Positions 1 to 10,310 of a stretch of DNA of 64,000 nucleotides are shown piece by piece. The notes beneath the pieces were generated by a model. It did no database searches. It saw only the letters and a program-made list of their open reading frames with translations, and was not told the DNA's origin. A program made the position numbers and the translations under genes. Each line of letters starts with the position of its first letter. Within the stretch, counting starts at the first letter, position 1. The DNA is from Diphasiastrum complanatum (lineage: Eukaryota > Streptophyta > Lycopodiopsida > Lycopodiales > Lycopodiaceae), in NCBI GenBank assembly GCA_029204225.1, contig CM055097.1:30765599-30829598 (forward strand), read 5' to 3'.

Positions 1-215
1 TCTTGGTTGCCATCGCGTTGGCTGTTGGCTGCCGAATTAAAGTCTCTGCACCCAGGCCATTGGCAGACACATTAAGTGATAGATCACGTCGAGGCTGTTG
101 TTGTACCTGGCGATGGAGCATCTGAAGTTGTTGCAGCTGCATTTGCTGATGCTGATGCTGCTGCTGCTGTTGTTGCTGCTGCTGCTGTTGATGTTGTTGC
201 TGGTGTTGTTGTTGT

Positions 216-250
<35 letters not shown>

Positions 251-941
251 TTGCTCGCGAGCTTTTATTTGTTGTGTCTAAACCATTAGTATTATGACAT
301 TAATTAGCAACAACAGAATCCCCAAGAAGAAAAGATACTTTTCGTCTTACATAATTTGCCCTAAGATGAGAATGATGCACAGACGACTATACCTCTATGT
401 ATGATGCCGCTACCTCGGAATGCTTCTCATTTGTGCGAGCAATGAATATATCCCAAAACACCGACCACCATTCGAACAGGAAACCCCCAGGAGCATCAAT
501 TGCTGGATATTTTGAAGTAAAAAATGAGCCACTTGCTTGTAAATCTCGAACAATAACGCATTAACAACCATAAAAACAACGATTCATCCCCGTTCACACG
601 TTACCACTTGACAGTTAAGCCTTGCAACAAAAAGGACGTGAAATCACAAAGAACTCCATAATCTCACCAACAGGATCGGAAGACACTTTTCCTTCAGCTT
701 GGAAAGCTTTTGCGGACGCCTGCAAATTTCTTTTCAGAAGATAGTCGTAGATATACACATCCAGCCTGAAAAACATCAACCACTCGAACTTCACATACTA
801 AGCGCAACCTCCATTGAATTAATGAACAAAGAAAGCACAAAATGAAGCACAAAAACAAAAGAAAATCTGCATCCCCACTTCACTGATTCACCACCTGATA
901 CAAACTTACATTTTATCCGCCTCCCAGTTGCTTTGCGCCAT
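1..941 (-). CDS. LUG: LEUNIG-like transcriptional corepressor, first four coding exons (partial, runs off the left edge)
   Basis: Four exons join in frame on the minus strand. Exon 1 (941-910) encodes [11 protein letters not shown] and ends at a GTAAGT donor. Exon 2 (765-668) encodes the LisH segment with [14 protein letters not shown] and [13 protein letters not shown]. Exon 3 (502-393) encodes [17 protein letters not shown], then [17 protein letters not shown]. Exon 4 (277-1) encodes TQQIKAREQ, a long glutamine tract and a linker, and is open to the window edge. All introns are GT-AG (909-766, 667-503, 392-278). This order matches the LUFS region of plant LEUNIG, a Groucho/TUP1-type nuclear corepressor that binds SEUSS through this domain. 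The C-terminal WD40 repeats would lie left of the window. The start has a good context (A at -3, G at +4). I see no damage. LEUNIG_HOMOLOG is the alternative assignment. Confidence 0.93.
143..253 (-). repeat. CAG/CAA polyglutamine tract within LEUNIG exon 4
   Basis: Read on the minus strand, 37 consecutive codons are nearly all CAG or CAA, with a few CAT (His). A tract at this place, just after KARE, is typical of LEUNIG proteins. The mix of CAG and CAA should make it less slippage-prone than a pure repeat. On the plus strand it yields spurious poly-Leu and poly-Ala/Val frames. Confidence 0.9.
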
Positions 942-1260
942 GGTCGCCACCGTGACCCAAAGTCCAAGGCTACACACACTGCTTCACAAACCGCAAGATT
1001 CTTACCAGAATACCACCTAAAAAATTGAAGCAAAACCAGCAATGGTACTGCACTGCTTGCAATTATGCACAAGAAAACAGACTAGAATCAGAGTCTTAAA
1101 GAGCTATCAGGGCAATTCCGAGAGCACCGCCATAGCCAAGATCTTTAAGCTCATAAACACTGTCAAAAAAACAAAGGAACATTCTCACTTTGAAGGTAAA
1201 ACGAGAGAGAGATACAAGAGACGATGAAATCCGAACCTAGTTATTTAGCTAGGTCTGGTG
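942..1260 (-). promoter_or_regulatory. Probable 5' leader and promoter of the LEUNIG-like gene
   Basis: This is the upstream flank of the LEUNIG start on the minus strand. It holds a CT-rich stretch on that strand (GA-rich on plus, about 1200-1220), of the kind often found near plant transcription starts. No clear TATA box was seen. The frame open across 791-1072 on the minus strand overlaps exon 1 out of frame and does not resemble a protein family, so it is treated as leader/intron sequence. Confidence 0.35.
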
Positions 1261-1440
1261 GCTACATACCCACCAAGCCGAAGCGAAGATGTTGTAGGCT
1301 CGGCAAGCCCGCCTTTGAATTGACCGGTATTGGCATTGGGGCCTCACGTTTTATTCCTTCATTAACCTAAAGTGGAACTTGTTGAGTTGGCTAGTCAAGC
1401 CCTTAGGGTGAGCCAAGCTGGGCTCCTCAACCAGAGCTGG

Positions 1441-1640
1441 TTCCATGACGTGGTTGCAATTTGATTTTTTGATTCAGGTATGAGTACATGCAACTTCTTC
1501 TGTCGAGAGCCTTGGGAGCAAGCCCAACACTGGGAGTCAGGTTCATGGTTCCATGACGTGGTTGCAATTTGATTTTTTGATTTAAGTATGAGTACATGCA
1601 ACTTCTTTTGCCGAGAGCCTTGGTAGCAAGTCCAACAGTG
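1441..1640. repeat. 108-bp tandem duplication (two copies)
   Basis: The unit beginning TTCCATGACGTGGTTGCAAT at 1441 recurs at 1549 with few changes and fades out near 1640. The two copies share a TTTGATTTTTTGATT block, an ATGAGTACATGCAACTTCTT block and a GAGAGCCTTGG block. The origin is unknown; it may be part of a degraded transposon. Confidence 0.85.
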
Positions 1641-1699
1641 AAACCCGGGTTCTAGATCCCTCCGCAGTATGGTTACAATTTAATTTTTAACTTTGCCTT

Positions 1700-3560
1700 T
1701 TAAAAGTAATACTAAGTATCCATGTTGGCAGTTTGTGCGAAAGTCAATGTTAAAGGAGGCACCTAAATTTGTGAATGTGGGTTGTAATAGATGATAGGTA
1801 TTTAAGTCTTGATCATATAAGCAAGTAAAAATCCATGCAAAGTGAGACATAGGGCTAGATAGCTAAATATAAGTGTTCATAGATTAACAACATACACTCT
1901 TGCAAAATTTGAAAAGACCTTTGTGGTATACCACAACATTCTTGTTTTTCTTTGTAAGTCTTAAAACGTGCAATATTTTTTGTGCCATGTGTTGCTTTGG
2001 TGATGTGGGTGAGGCTCCATCTAGTAAGTTGGCTCCATTGTGCTCTGATACAGCAATATTAGGGTTTGGCCTATCGCTAATAAACTTTCTACTGCTTGGG
2101 GAGACAGGAACGTTATTTATGTTGTTAAGTATTATAACTTCTTTGGGACATGGATAACAACTGACGCTCAACTATGACACATGTCTTCCCCACTATACTA
2201 ACTCGTGCGGTTTTGTGTTGTGGGATAGTGGCAGGTATCAGTTGGACATCTTGAAAGTGGTTATACTTTATGGTGCTTTTTCAGTATTGTATTTTACTTT
2301 TCAGCTTTATGTAACCTTGTTAAAATATGACTAAAAGCTTGAAAGGGATATGCTTGGCACAATTACGATTTTTGTTAGAAGGGCTCGATGAGCCGGAGAT
2401 GATGGTTTCCGATTTGGATGTTCAACAGTGGGGGCCCATTTGGCAGTCGATTAGCGAGGAATTCGAAGACAAAATTCTCGACGGTGAGGATTGGTGTCAC
2501 TTCTCTGGGAAAAAATTTGTTGTTTAAGATGGCAACCTTTGCTTGCACGCTTGGATGAAAAAAATCAAGGTACATTTTTAATGTTCTATGGATTTGTGGC
2601 TTGTGTTTCTCAATCTTTCTCATTTGAGTTTGTCAACCCTCTCGTGTGTGCCTCATTTGTGGTTCTAGTATTCTTGAATGTGAAGGCGATGCACATCGAA
2701 GTTGAGTGCACATTTTTTAAGGTCATTCCTTCTCGAGAGGGGGAGCTTATGCTGGCACTCCATGGCATGAATAGGTGCTAGTTAAAGTTTTTGTGCTACC
2801 ATTGTGTTCTTATCCATATAATTGTGTTCTAATCCATTTCATCTTCATTTGTAGATTGACTATGATTCATGTGTCGCGCACACCTTGGCACATGACATTA
2901 TTATGCTTCAATAGTTTGAACTATCTGACAAGGAAACAGTCTTGAAGCACATGCCCTCGGAGAATTGAAGGTGGATGGAAATAGAGAGAAGCCAATATGA
3001 GCTCACTGGGATACAATCAATAACTTAGAGTCTATTTCCCATTCGAGAAATATTATATACCAAGAATTTCCTATATTCTATGCACAACTTTTATTGATGA
3101 ATCTCAATGATTCACAAAGCATGTGTCTTATAAGCAATATAGATCGAAAAAAATAGCTCCTGGTGAATTTTCTTCACACTGCTAATTTAATCAATTAACT
3201 TTTAACTAGGAGTAACCCAGCTACTCAAGTCAATTGCTAATGATTCAGAAATCTCAAACGTCTAGGTGCCGAATTCGTTTATTCTGAAACTTATTGCAGA
3301 ACATAGCAAAATTTTGTAAGAGGAGCGACAGGCCGCCAACATGCGTGACACTGATCGACTCATTCCAAAGCAAAAGCAAAATATAAATTATTTCTTAGTT
3401 CTTCCATCTCTGATTGTCGCGTCGCATCTGTCTGATTGAATGCTTCAAAGTCTGTGATCTCTAGTCGTTTGTCTAGGATCCTGCAAACAGAAATTCCTCA
3501 ACAGCCAAAAATGATAGCTTCGTCATCCGAGGATGTGGAGCCCTTTGGCTTCTGAGAAGA
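1700..3560. other. Non-coding stretch with no recognisable gene
   Basis: AT-rich sequence between the 108-bp duplication and the retroelement mosaic. Short open frames exist on both strands (for example 2327-2527 plus and 2375-2623 minus, overlapping in antisense). None shows a family motif, and frames break quickly. I see no RNA gene, terminal repeat or primer-binding site here. Confidence 0.5.
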
Positions 3561-3620
3561 CCCGTCTGTGACTGGGACGACAGCCAAAGTGTCGGCTTGT
3601 GTGGAAGAATCTGGAATAAT

Positions 3621-4280
3621 CTACACAATAGCATCCGAAACAAAGTCCTTCTGGACTGCTGCTGTGTCGACCTTCATGGCTGCAGTAGTTGTTGGCTGGA
3701 CTTGTGAAGCAGAGGTGTTTTGCAAGAGGCTGGATAAATCTATCTTTGTTGTCATAAGCATCCTTCCTGCCAATACACCCTGCTCTGTTTCAGTGAGGAT
3801 GTCAAAATGTTTGCACAATCGTGAGATGTGTGCTCCCACTGCAGCAAACTTCTTGTGTTTTATCCAGCGCAGAAATGCTATATAGGCAATAGTTCCAAAG
3901 CATATTGGTTGGCCTGCCAGTGCATCCACCAAATACCCAAAATTATGAGCTAATATGGTAGCATTAGCATCAGTGATGAATAGCACCTGATTGGCATATT
4001 TGCAGAAGAACTTCATTTATGCATCCTTCACCTTCGTAATCTTGTACCCTTTGCTTGGTACAAAACAATTTGAAAGCAAATACTTCGACTTTTCAATGGA
4101 GTTCTTGGATGTTGAATTGGCTACGCCATCTGTTGGTAGTTGAAGAGCTTCAGAGAAGACAACTTCATTGATAATGAAGGTGGCATTACACACTGTAGCT
4201 TTAAAATTAGAGTCAGCCATTGTGTGAATGGAATTCATGAAGTCGGTGCTGATCTCTTGTAGGGTAATGGATGGGTCCAC
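3621..4280 (-). pseudogene. Unrecognised ORF downstream of gypsy pol (possible retroelement 3' accessory ORF), one stop
   Basis: A single frame of about 220 codons runs from 4280 to 3621, interrupted only by one TAA at 4019-4017 directly followed by ATG. The first part contains FKATVCNATFIINEVVFSEA and LPTDGVANS. The second holds LVDALAGQPICFGTIAY and FLRWIKHKKFAAVGAHISRL, then a low-complexity Thr/Ala/Gln tail. I do not recognise a named family with confidence. The layout recalls proteins of unknown function encoded after pol in plant Athila-like elements. It lies downstream of the minus-strand gypsy RT fragment at 4735-6170, the position expected for such an accessory ORF. It could alternatively be a captured host fragment. 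Confidence 0.5.
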
Positions 4281-4550
4281 TTTGAGATTCCCCAGCCTAC
4301 ATCAATCCAGTAATGACTGAATTGTTGCAAGACGAATTGAAGCTCAGATTTTCCAATTTACAACAGAGCTTGTGCTTGCACTCAAATCCATGTTGTTCAG
4401 TAGATTTGCAAAATAGATAGCACAACAAAAGTAAATGCGAGAGCTGGTGAGCGAGAGCAAGTGAGCAATGGAGAGCAAGAGCAAGTGAGCATGAAAGAGT
4501 GAGAGTAAAAAGAAAGTGTAAGGTGAAAATAGAAAATTACAATGTTAAAC

Positions 4551-4601
4551 GATGACACAGTGGGAACGATGACACAGTGGGGACGATGACCGCGTGGCAA
4601 C
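4551..4601. repeat. 17-bp short tandem repeat, three copies
   Basis: GATGACACAGTGGGAAC is followed by GATGACACAGTGGGGAC and the more diverged GATGACCGCGTGGCAAC. Just upstream (4440-4500) is a loose GAGCAAGTGAGCA-type repeat. No coding frame runs through it. Confidence 0.8.
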
Positions 4602-4734
4602 TTGATTTGACATCTGTCAAATTCATGAATAAAAAGCGATATCTTTAATGATTTCCAAGACGGCTAAGAGATAATCTTAATTAGATTAAGACCGTTAAAA
4701 TTTAAAATATCACGCTTACATAGTCTTCTACATA

Positions 4735-6170
4735 GTCATAAAAAATCATCAATGAAAATTTTGAAGAATGTTCTTAGGAAAGCAGCGAAAATTAGCATCA
4801 TAATTCTTTGAAAAGTAGTTGGTGCATTGCAAAGACCAAAGGGCATTTTATTGTAGGCATATGTGCCCCAATTACTAGTAAACGTGGCCTTCGGTCGATC
4901 CTCCTTCCTTACTCCAACTTGATTATAGCCAGAGAAGCCATCACAGAAACTATAACATTCTTGTCCAGCAACCTAGTCTAGAATAGAATTCGTGTGAAGG
5001 GTAATGGGTGGTAATCTTTCTTAGTAGTAGCACTCAGTTTTCTGTAATCCTGGCAAATTTGAATCTTGCCAGTCTTCTTCTTTGGAACTACAACAATCGG
5101 AGACACCCATTCACTACTTAAGATGGGATAAATAATACCTGCCTTAAGGTGCTTGTTGAGTTCATCTTTCACCATAAGAGAGTACTTTAAATTGAAACGA
5201 TATTCTCTCTGTCGAACAAGAACAAGATCTTATTTAAGATCAATGCGGTGCTCACCAAATTCAGCGGGTATTCCCTTCAAGCCTTCGAGCGACCATGCAA
5301 ATACATCTTGGTACTCTTTCAATAGCTTAATAAATTTTGCTAATTCTGTCTCTCCAAGGGACTTAGAAACATGCACAAATTTATTAGGTGCAAGTTCAAT
5401 TAGCTCGATAGAATCTGATAAAATAATCCTTCTGTCATACTAGCCTTGGTATGGCCATGAATTTCACGCATGGCTGACTCCATGGATTTATTCTTGTCAT
5501 CAGCCTGGTCTTTATTTCCAAATTCTTGTCTGGATTCGTCATATTTATCATCAGTATCTTCATTATCTTGATCAGAATCTTCAGAATTCGTGTCTGCAGC
5601 TTTTGATTCATTCATAATTATGTCAGCATCTGTATTGTAGACATGAAGAAGAATTCTTCATCATCTGATGAATTATTAGTCTCATAGCATTCGAAATAAT
5701 TAAGTTCGACATCTGATATATTAGAGAATATATTCAGGTCATAAGAAAGACCTTCTAAAGTAACAACTAGTCTCCGAACAGTGGAGTTTTGCCTTCATAC
5801 TCCAGGTGATAATCTGTTCTTCTGGCTTTCCACGATTAGCCAGTTTGGAATCTTAGTTCTCTGAGTCAATCGACACCTTTTTGATTAAGCATCTGACAAT
5901 TGTAACATCAATTTCTTGTGCACCAAGTTCTCCTAAATCAATAGATAGTACGCCAACATCTGGTAGAGAAATTTGTTTCTTCGTCTTAGAGATAGAGAGA
6001 CCTTTTAACTGTTTACGGTAATAATTGTTATCTGCCAACAATTGCTCGAAAGTTATATTGGGACGAAGTGAACCAATATCAATTACAATCTCATAGTCTT
6101 TTGTCTTCGCTTTCGAGATAGGCTTATCAATAGTGGCCTGCGAAAGTTTTGTCTTCATAATTTCCACATC
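4735..6170 (-). mobile_element. Ty3/gypsy pol fragment (RT start and upstream linker), decayed
   Basis: Read on the minus strand, 5175-4978 encodes VVPKKKTGKIQICQDYRKL followed by KKDYHPLPF, the N-terminal RT block of gypsy elements. About 4970-4745 continues with CDGFSGYNQV and YNKMPFGLCNAPT, RT blocks leading to the palm. Upstream, 6167-5853 and 5615-5400 are open frames of acidic linker type. The RKDHFPLPF-like and FLDGFSGYNQ-like forms resemble the Athila branch and match the large element at 18.3-29 kb. The catalytic YxDD block is missing because the homology ends near 4735. Stops separate the blocks. At the high end it abuts a plus-strand copia 3' end. Confidence 0.8.
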
Positions 6171-6232
6171 CCCTTCCTCAAAGGTGACTTTCTTTTCAGC
6201 AGCAGCTGTCTATAATTCGGAATTGAGAAATT

Positions 6233-6463
6233 TTAGTCTAGCTCTCATCCCGAGATTTCACTCTCGAAGCAAACATATAGAAATCAGGTATCATTACCTT
6301 AGAGAGAAAGTGCACAGCAAGGAAGTACAACTGGTTTTCTGCAGAACAAACTACATGGCAGCAAATTACTTCACAAAGGCTCTATCAAAGGAGCAACATC
6401 TCAGATTTAACGATATGTTAAATCTGAAGATCAAAGTTTTTCAGGATCCACATTAAGGGGGAG
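6233..6463 (+). pseudogene. Copia RNase H C-terminus and polypurine tract
   Basis: The plus frame encodes FHSRSKHIEIRYHYLREKV, then QLVFCRTNYMAANYFTKAL and a stop at 6454-6456. These are the terminal blocks of Ty1/copia pol (KHIE...H..RE; .. A D..TK.L). A purine-rich AAGGGGGAG at 6455-6463 immediately precedes TGTTAG, as expected for the plus-strand primer next to a 3' LTR. Everything 5' of this piece is missing, replaced by gypsy sequence in the opposite orientation. Confidence 0.85.
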
Positions 6464-7010
6464 TGTTAGATTTCTTATGCTTAGTCTTAAACAAATTGTT
6501 CAAGTAATAAGCATCCTGAAAACCGATGGCCAACTACATGTTTTTGGACCTTCAAAAGACTTTCCCTAACTACTTTGCAAGTAAATCTTTGGGAAGTTCT
6601 AACTAGATGGATGCCAGCACATTACGGCTATCTACCAATTGTGATTGTGACCTTATTAGGTGTCCTACTAGATAGGCTTAAATTGCTTTAGTATAAATAG
6701 CTAATCATCAAAGACTCTTAAGTCTATAGAAAGTTTCTTTTCAGAAATCTATTAGAGTATTGTTATTCGCACTTACTGCTTATCAGCAAAAGTGCATCAA
6801 ACAAAATTTTCAGTTACTTAGAGATAACTTAGAGTATTTTGTCCATTTTTGTTTTGTTCTCTCATCATCTGATTTGTGCATGCTACTTATTGAATCGATT
6901 TATCTTCTTATTGTATTCAGTATCATGTCAGAATATATGCTTCTCTATAGCTGTTTGTAACTAATAAGTCTCTTATTGTTTCGTGTGATCTGTTGAATAA
7001 TCTTCTGCAC
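6464..7010 (+). mobile_element. 3' LTR of the copia fragment (right end unclear)
   Basis: It starts with TGTTAGATTTC directly after the polypurine tract. Its second half (about 6730-6990) matches the sequence at 63640-63860: the shared blocks include CAGTTACT.AGAGA, ATCTTCTTATTG and a GTCAGAAT block. The two therefore belong to one LTR family. The end is cut near 7010-7025, where gypsy RT sequence begins on the minus strand; no terminal CA or target duplication was identified. Confidence 0.7.
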
Positions 7011-7017
7011 GTCATCT

Positions 7018-8109
7018 AGATGCTTGATGATATCCGGTTCTAAGATCTATCTTTGTGAAGTATTTAGCTCCACCTAATCGATCTACCAAATCATCCATAA
7101 GAGGCAAAGGATATTTATTTTTAATAGTTACCTTATTCAACCCTTTATAGTCCACACACATCCTGAAGCCTCCATCTTTCTTCACTTTCAAAAGAACAAG
7201 AGCAACCCAAGGTGACTTACTTGGCTGAATATGACCCGTCTTTAGGTAATTTTTAATTTGCTTAGTAATCTCTACCTCTTCTTTTTGAGAGAACGTATAA
7301 GGTTGTTTAGAGATAGGGTGACTACCTCGAATTAACTCAATCTTATGGTCTACTGATCTAGACGGCGGTATTCCATGAGGTAATTCTTCTAGAAATACTT
7401 CTTAAAATTCAGACACTAACTTATTTCTCTCAATTTGCTCCTAATCTAAGTCTACCAAGTTAAGAATTTTTGACAATTCACAACTACTTAGATGCATTTC
7501 AGAGCAAATAAAGAATAAGCTTCATACTACGAATCAAAAATTTCCATTACATTAGCAAATGAACTCATCCTAGATGGATGTACAAAATTGTCTCCAAACA
7601 ATGTAACTATTTCTTTACCCTTCTGAAAAGAGAGAACATGCTTCTCAAAATCTATCTCAAGATGCTTAATAAATAACCACTCGTATCCTAGAATTATGTC
7701 CATACGCGCTAAATCTAAAACATAAAAATCAATTAACTCTCTATAGTCTTGGATCCCAACTAGGAGCCTTGAAACTTTCACATCCCATGTCTCCAACTCC
7801 GCTCCTGAAGCTAGATATACTCGATATCTATGGTTATTGGCTTCAATTTTGAGTCTGAGTCTCATGCACAAGACCAAAGTTAATGAAATTATTTAGTTTT
7901 CTTATTCCCACGAAATCTTTTCTTCCCTTTTTCTGGCTGGATCCGGATGATCCAGATGGATTAGCCTGTAACTGCTTCCTAGATGCCACTACCGTGGAGT
8001 CGTACGCTTTCGTGACACGAACAACATCATCAAAGGTTTGAAGCACGTTACACTTAAACTCATTCTGATAATTTGCGGGCAGACCTAGGATAAACTGCCA
8101 CAATGCCAA
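7018..8109 (-). mobile_element. Ty3/gypsy fragment: gag end, protease, RT start (minus)
   Basis: On the minus strand, 8109-7900 encodes a gag C-terminus (FILGLPANYQNEFKC, then a basic Ser/Gly-rich tail). 7877-7527 encodes a retropepsin-like domain (YRVYLASGAELETWDV, FYVLDLARMDIILGYEWL), although the catalytic Asp-Ser/Thr-Gly triad itself is not visible. 7500-7018 encodes pre-RT and the RT start, ending in [13 protein letters not shown] where the copia LTR joins. The zinc knuckle expected between gag and protease is missing. The family is the same type as the more complete element at 57.6-60.2 kb. Frameshifts separate the domains. Confidence 0.82.
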
Positions 8110-8343
8110 TTTTGTATTGAATGAGGGACTTTAGATCAACCTATCAATCTACACAAGATTAGATAGCATTTAGATCACGTCTACATCAAATAAACTCGAC
8201 CTCTACTAATCTTTCCACATGTGTGAGCAGACCTCTACAAGTGGGAGATCAATCCTAATCTCAATATGTTGCGCATTCTACCAATAGAAAGGTGCCAAAA
8301 GTGGCATATAGCTAAAAAACTAGATTTTGGCCTATTTAGCTCA
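8110..8343 (-). mobile_element. LTR-like remnant related to the insert at 20.0-20.8 kb
   Basis: Parts of this stretch resemble two separated parts of 20014-20811: the CTATCAATCTAC region (about 8140), and the CTAAAAAACTAG..TTTG.CCT..TTAGC region (8305-8340 versus 20625-20665). It also has CACATGTGTGAG at 8216. It looks like an internally deleted LTR of the same family, directly downstream of a minus-strand copia RNase H piece. Boundaries are approximate. Confidence 0.5.
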
Positions 8344-8927
8344 ACACAATCTGAAGATGAAACATGGATGAGCTTGATCTCCTCTGCTTGTACCTTCTCT
8401 CTCACAAAGTGATGTGAAATCTCAATGTGTTTGGTTCGAGCATGGAAGATTGGATTGTTGGCAAGTTGTTGGGCTACTTGATTGTCACAATAAATGCATG
8501 GAATGTCTTCAGCCTTGATCACTTGAAACTCCTCCAAAAGTCTCCTTAGCCATAGGATCTCCTTTGTTGTTGTTGTCATATCTTTATACTCAAATTCGGT
8601 TGATGAAAGAGAGATGGTATCTTGCTTTTTGAAAAGCCAGTATATGACTTCTCCACATAGGAATGTAGCAAAGGCACTTGTGGATTTTCTATCCACTTTG
8701 TCACCTGCAAAATCTGAGTCCGAGTATGCTCTCAAACAAAGAATAGTCCCTTGATACACTATGCCAAACTTTCTAGTAGCCGAGATGGGCCTTAACACTC
8801 TTTTGGCACTCTTCCAATGACATATTAGTGGACTTTGCATGTATTTATTCAATTTGCCAACACAAAAGCTAAGATCTGGTCTAGTGTGACAAAATTTCCA
8901 AAATTCACACGTGTGGAGAATTTCCAC
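8340..8927 (-). pseudogene. Copia RNase H fragment (minus)
   Basis: On the minus strand the frame from 8927 reads RPDLSFCVGKLNKYMQSP, HWKSAKRVLR, LRAYSDSDFAGDKVDRKSTS, ISLSSTEFEYKDMTTTTKE and ARTKHIEISHHFVREKV. These are the consecutive blocks of copia RNase H: Asp in SDSDFAG, Glu in SSTEFEY (Glu where TEAEY is usual) and Asp in YCDNQ. The C-terminal blocks are lost at the junction with the LTR-like remnant. RT upstream is absent; the piece begins in an AT-rich stretch near 8930. Confidence 0.9.
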
Positions 8928-9121
8928 AAGAGTGACTGATCTTAATTAAGCTTTGTGATTGGCACTATAACTTGATTCTAGATTGATCAACAAAATCTAG
9001 TTCAGAAGAAATGGCTAATCCACAATCTAGCATGCTAATCAACAGAATATAATAGCAATGAATCAAAGAATGAATAAAAATACAAGATTTCAGTGTATGA
9101 GCATTAGCCTCAACACGAGTT

Positions 9122-9143
9122 AGAGAGAGAGAGAGAGAGAGAG
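9122..9143. repeat. (GA)n microsatellite
   Basis: Eleven consecutive GA dinucleotides, followed by CTAGAGAGATAAC. Read on the minus strand it is a CT-rich tract, possibly part of an LTR leader. Confidence 0.9.
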
Positions 9144-9479
9144 CTAGAGAGATAACAAGCAATATTTGCTTAGATCCAAAATGGCATGAGATAGCTACAA
9201 AACTTTGGTTCTTCATTATTCATTGCGTGGAGTGTCAAAATATTGAAAAATCTATCTAATGTTGTGAGTATGGGTCCTAAAAAAGCCAAAGATGAATTGG
9301 GCTCTTTTGGCTTAGTAAATACCCATCTTAGAATAAAATACTCAAGGTAGGTAGAAGTAGAAACTCGAGCTACCATAGTAATTGCCATTTGTACTTTACA
9401 TGCCACATTTGATGCATGAAAAGACTATGTGGCACAATTAGACATAGTGAGGTGGCTTGGATAAGTCTAGATAGCTTGA

Positions 9480-10293
9480 GAGGTGGATCCACAACTCCAA
9501 TTCAACTCAAAGTAGGAGAAGAGTCCATGGATCTATATATATGTGATGTACTCTCAATGAGAATATGATGAAAATTGTGTGATGCAAATTTGGAGACAAG
9601 CCCTTTGTGCCCTCTCTCTCTCCACGAGTTTTGTATCTTCTATTTTCTCTCTGTAGCCGAGTAGAGACATTTATGATGCTTTATCTTATGTTTTGTTGAC
9701 AGATTTTGCTTGTAACACAATAATATTGCTTGTATGATCAGCTTTCCTATTGACAACCAATGCTAGTATGATCTTTATGGTGTTATTGTGCTTAGGAGAT
9801 CAAAAATACATGTGTAGGGCATCCCACATGTGTGAATTCAGCAGGAGAGCTACACATATTTATGGAGATGGAGGTAGCTCGAGGTAGAACCATATCTATC
9901 CATTCCAAAATGACATCTAGAGTCTATGTGACATTTGTCACTTGTCATGCATGAAATTCTACCAACTTTTTACAAGTGTACTAGTTCTAACTAGAAATGT
10001 CCAAATCATCATGCATGTGTCCATTAAACTTTGTGCATGCCTTGCATGTCACTATGGATCACTTACAATTAATGCATGTGAGTTGCCACAAGTTTCTACA
10101 AGCATAATCATGCTAATTCTATGTCTACAAACTATATGCAAGTTGCATTTATCAAACTAGATAATACATAACCATGTAGCTCGAGTTCTATGTAGGCCAA
10201 ACTTGGCATTTTGCATTAATGAGCTACATACTTGCATGGTACAAATTTGTAGCAAGCCAAGAAATCAATATGGATTGTTTCTCAATTTTAACA
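9480..10293 (-). mobile_element. 3' LTR of the 10.3-14.3 kb copia element (outer end unresolved)
   Basis: On the minus strand a purine tract (AGGAGGAG, about 10303-10296) is followed by TGTTAAAATTGAG starting at 10293, a standard polypurine tract/LTR junction 20 bases after the pol stop. The LTR then runs toward lower coordinates. It includes TATATATA at 9534-9541. I found no matching 5' LTR upstream of gag, so the outer end could lie anywhere from about 9700 to 8940. Confidence 0.5.
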
Positions 10294-10310
10294 CTCCTCC
10301 TAAAAATGAT

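Noticed and set aside
76-297. Plus-strand open frames rich in Ala/Val or Leu
   Set aside because: They are antisense readings of the CAG/CAA polyglutamine tract in LEUNIG exon 4.
791-1072. 93-codon minus-strand frame over the LEUNIG start region
   Set aside because: It crosses exon 1 and intron 1 in the wrong frame; the spliced frame matches LEUNIG instead.
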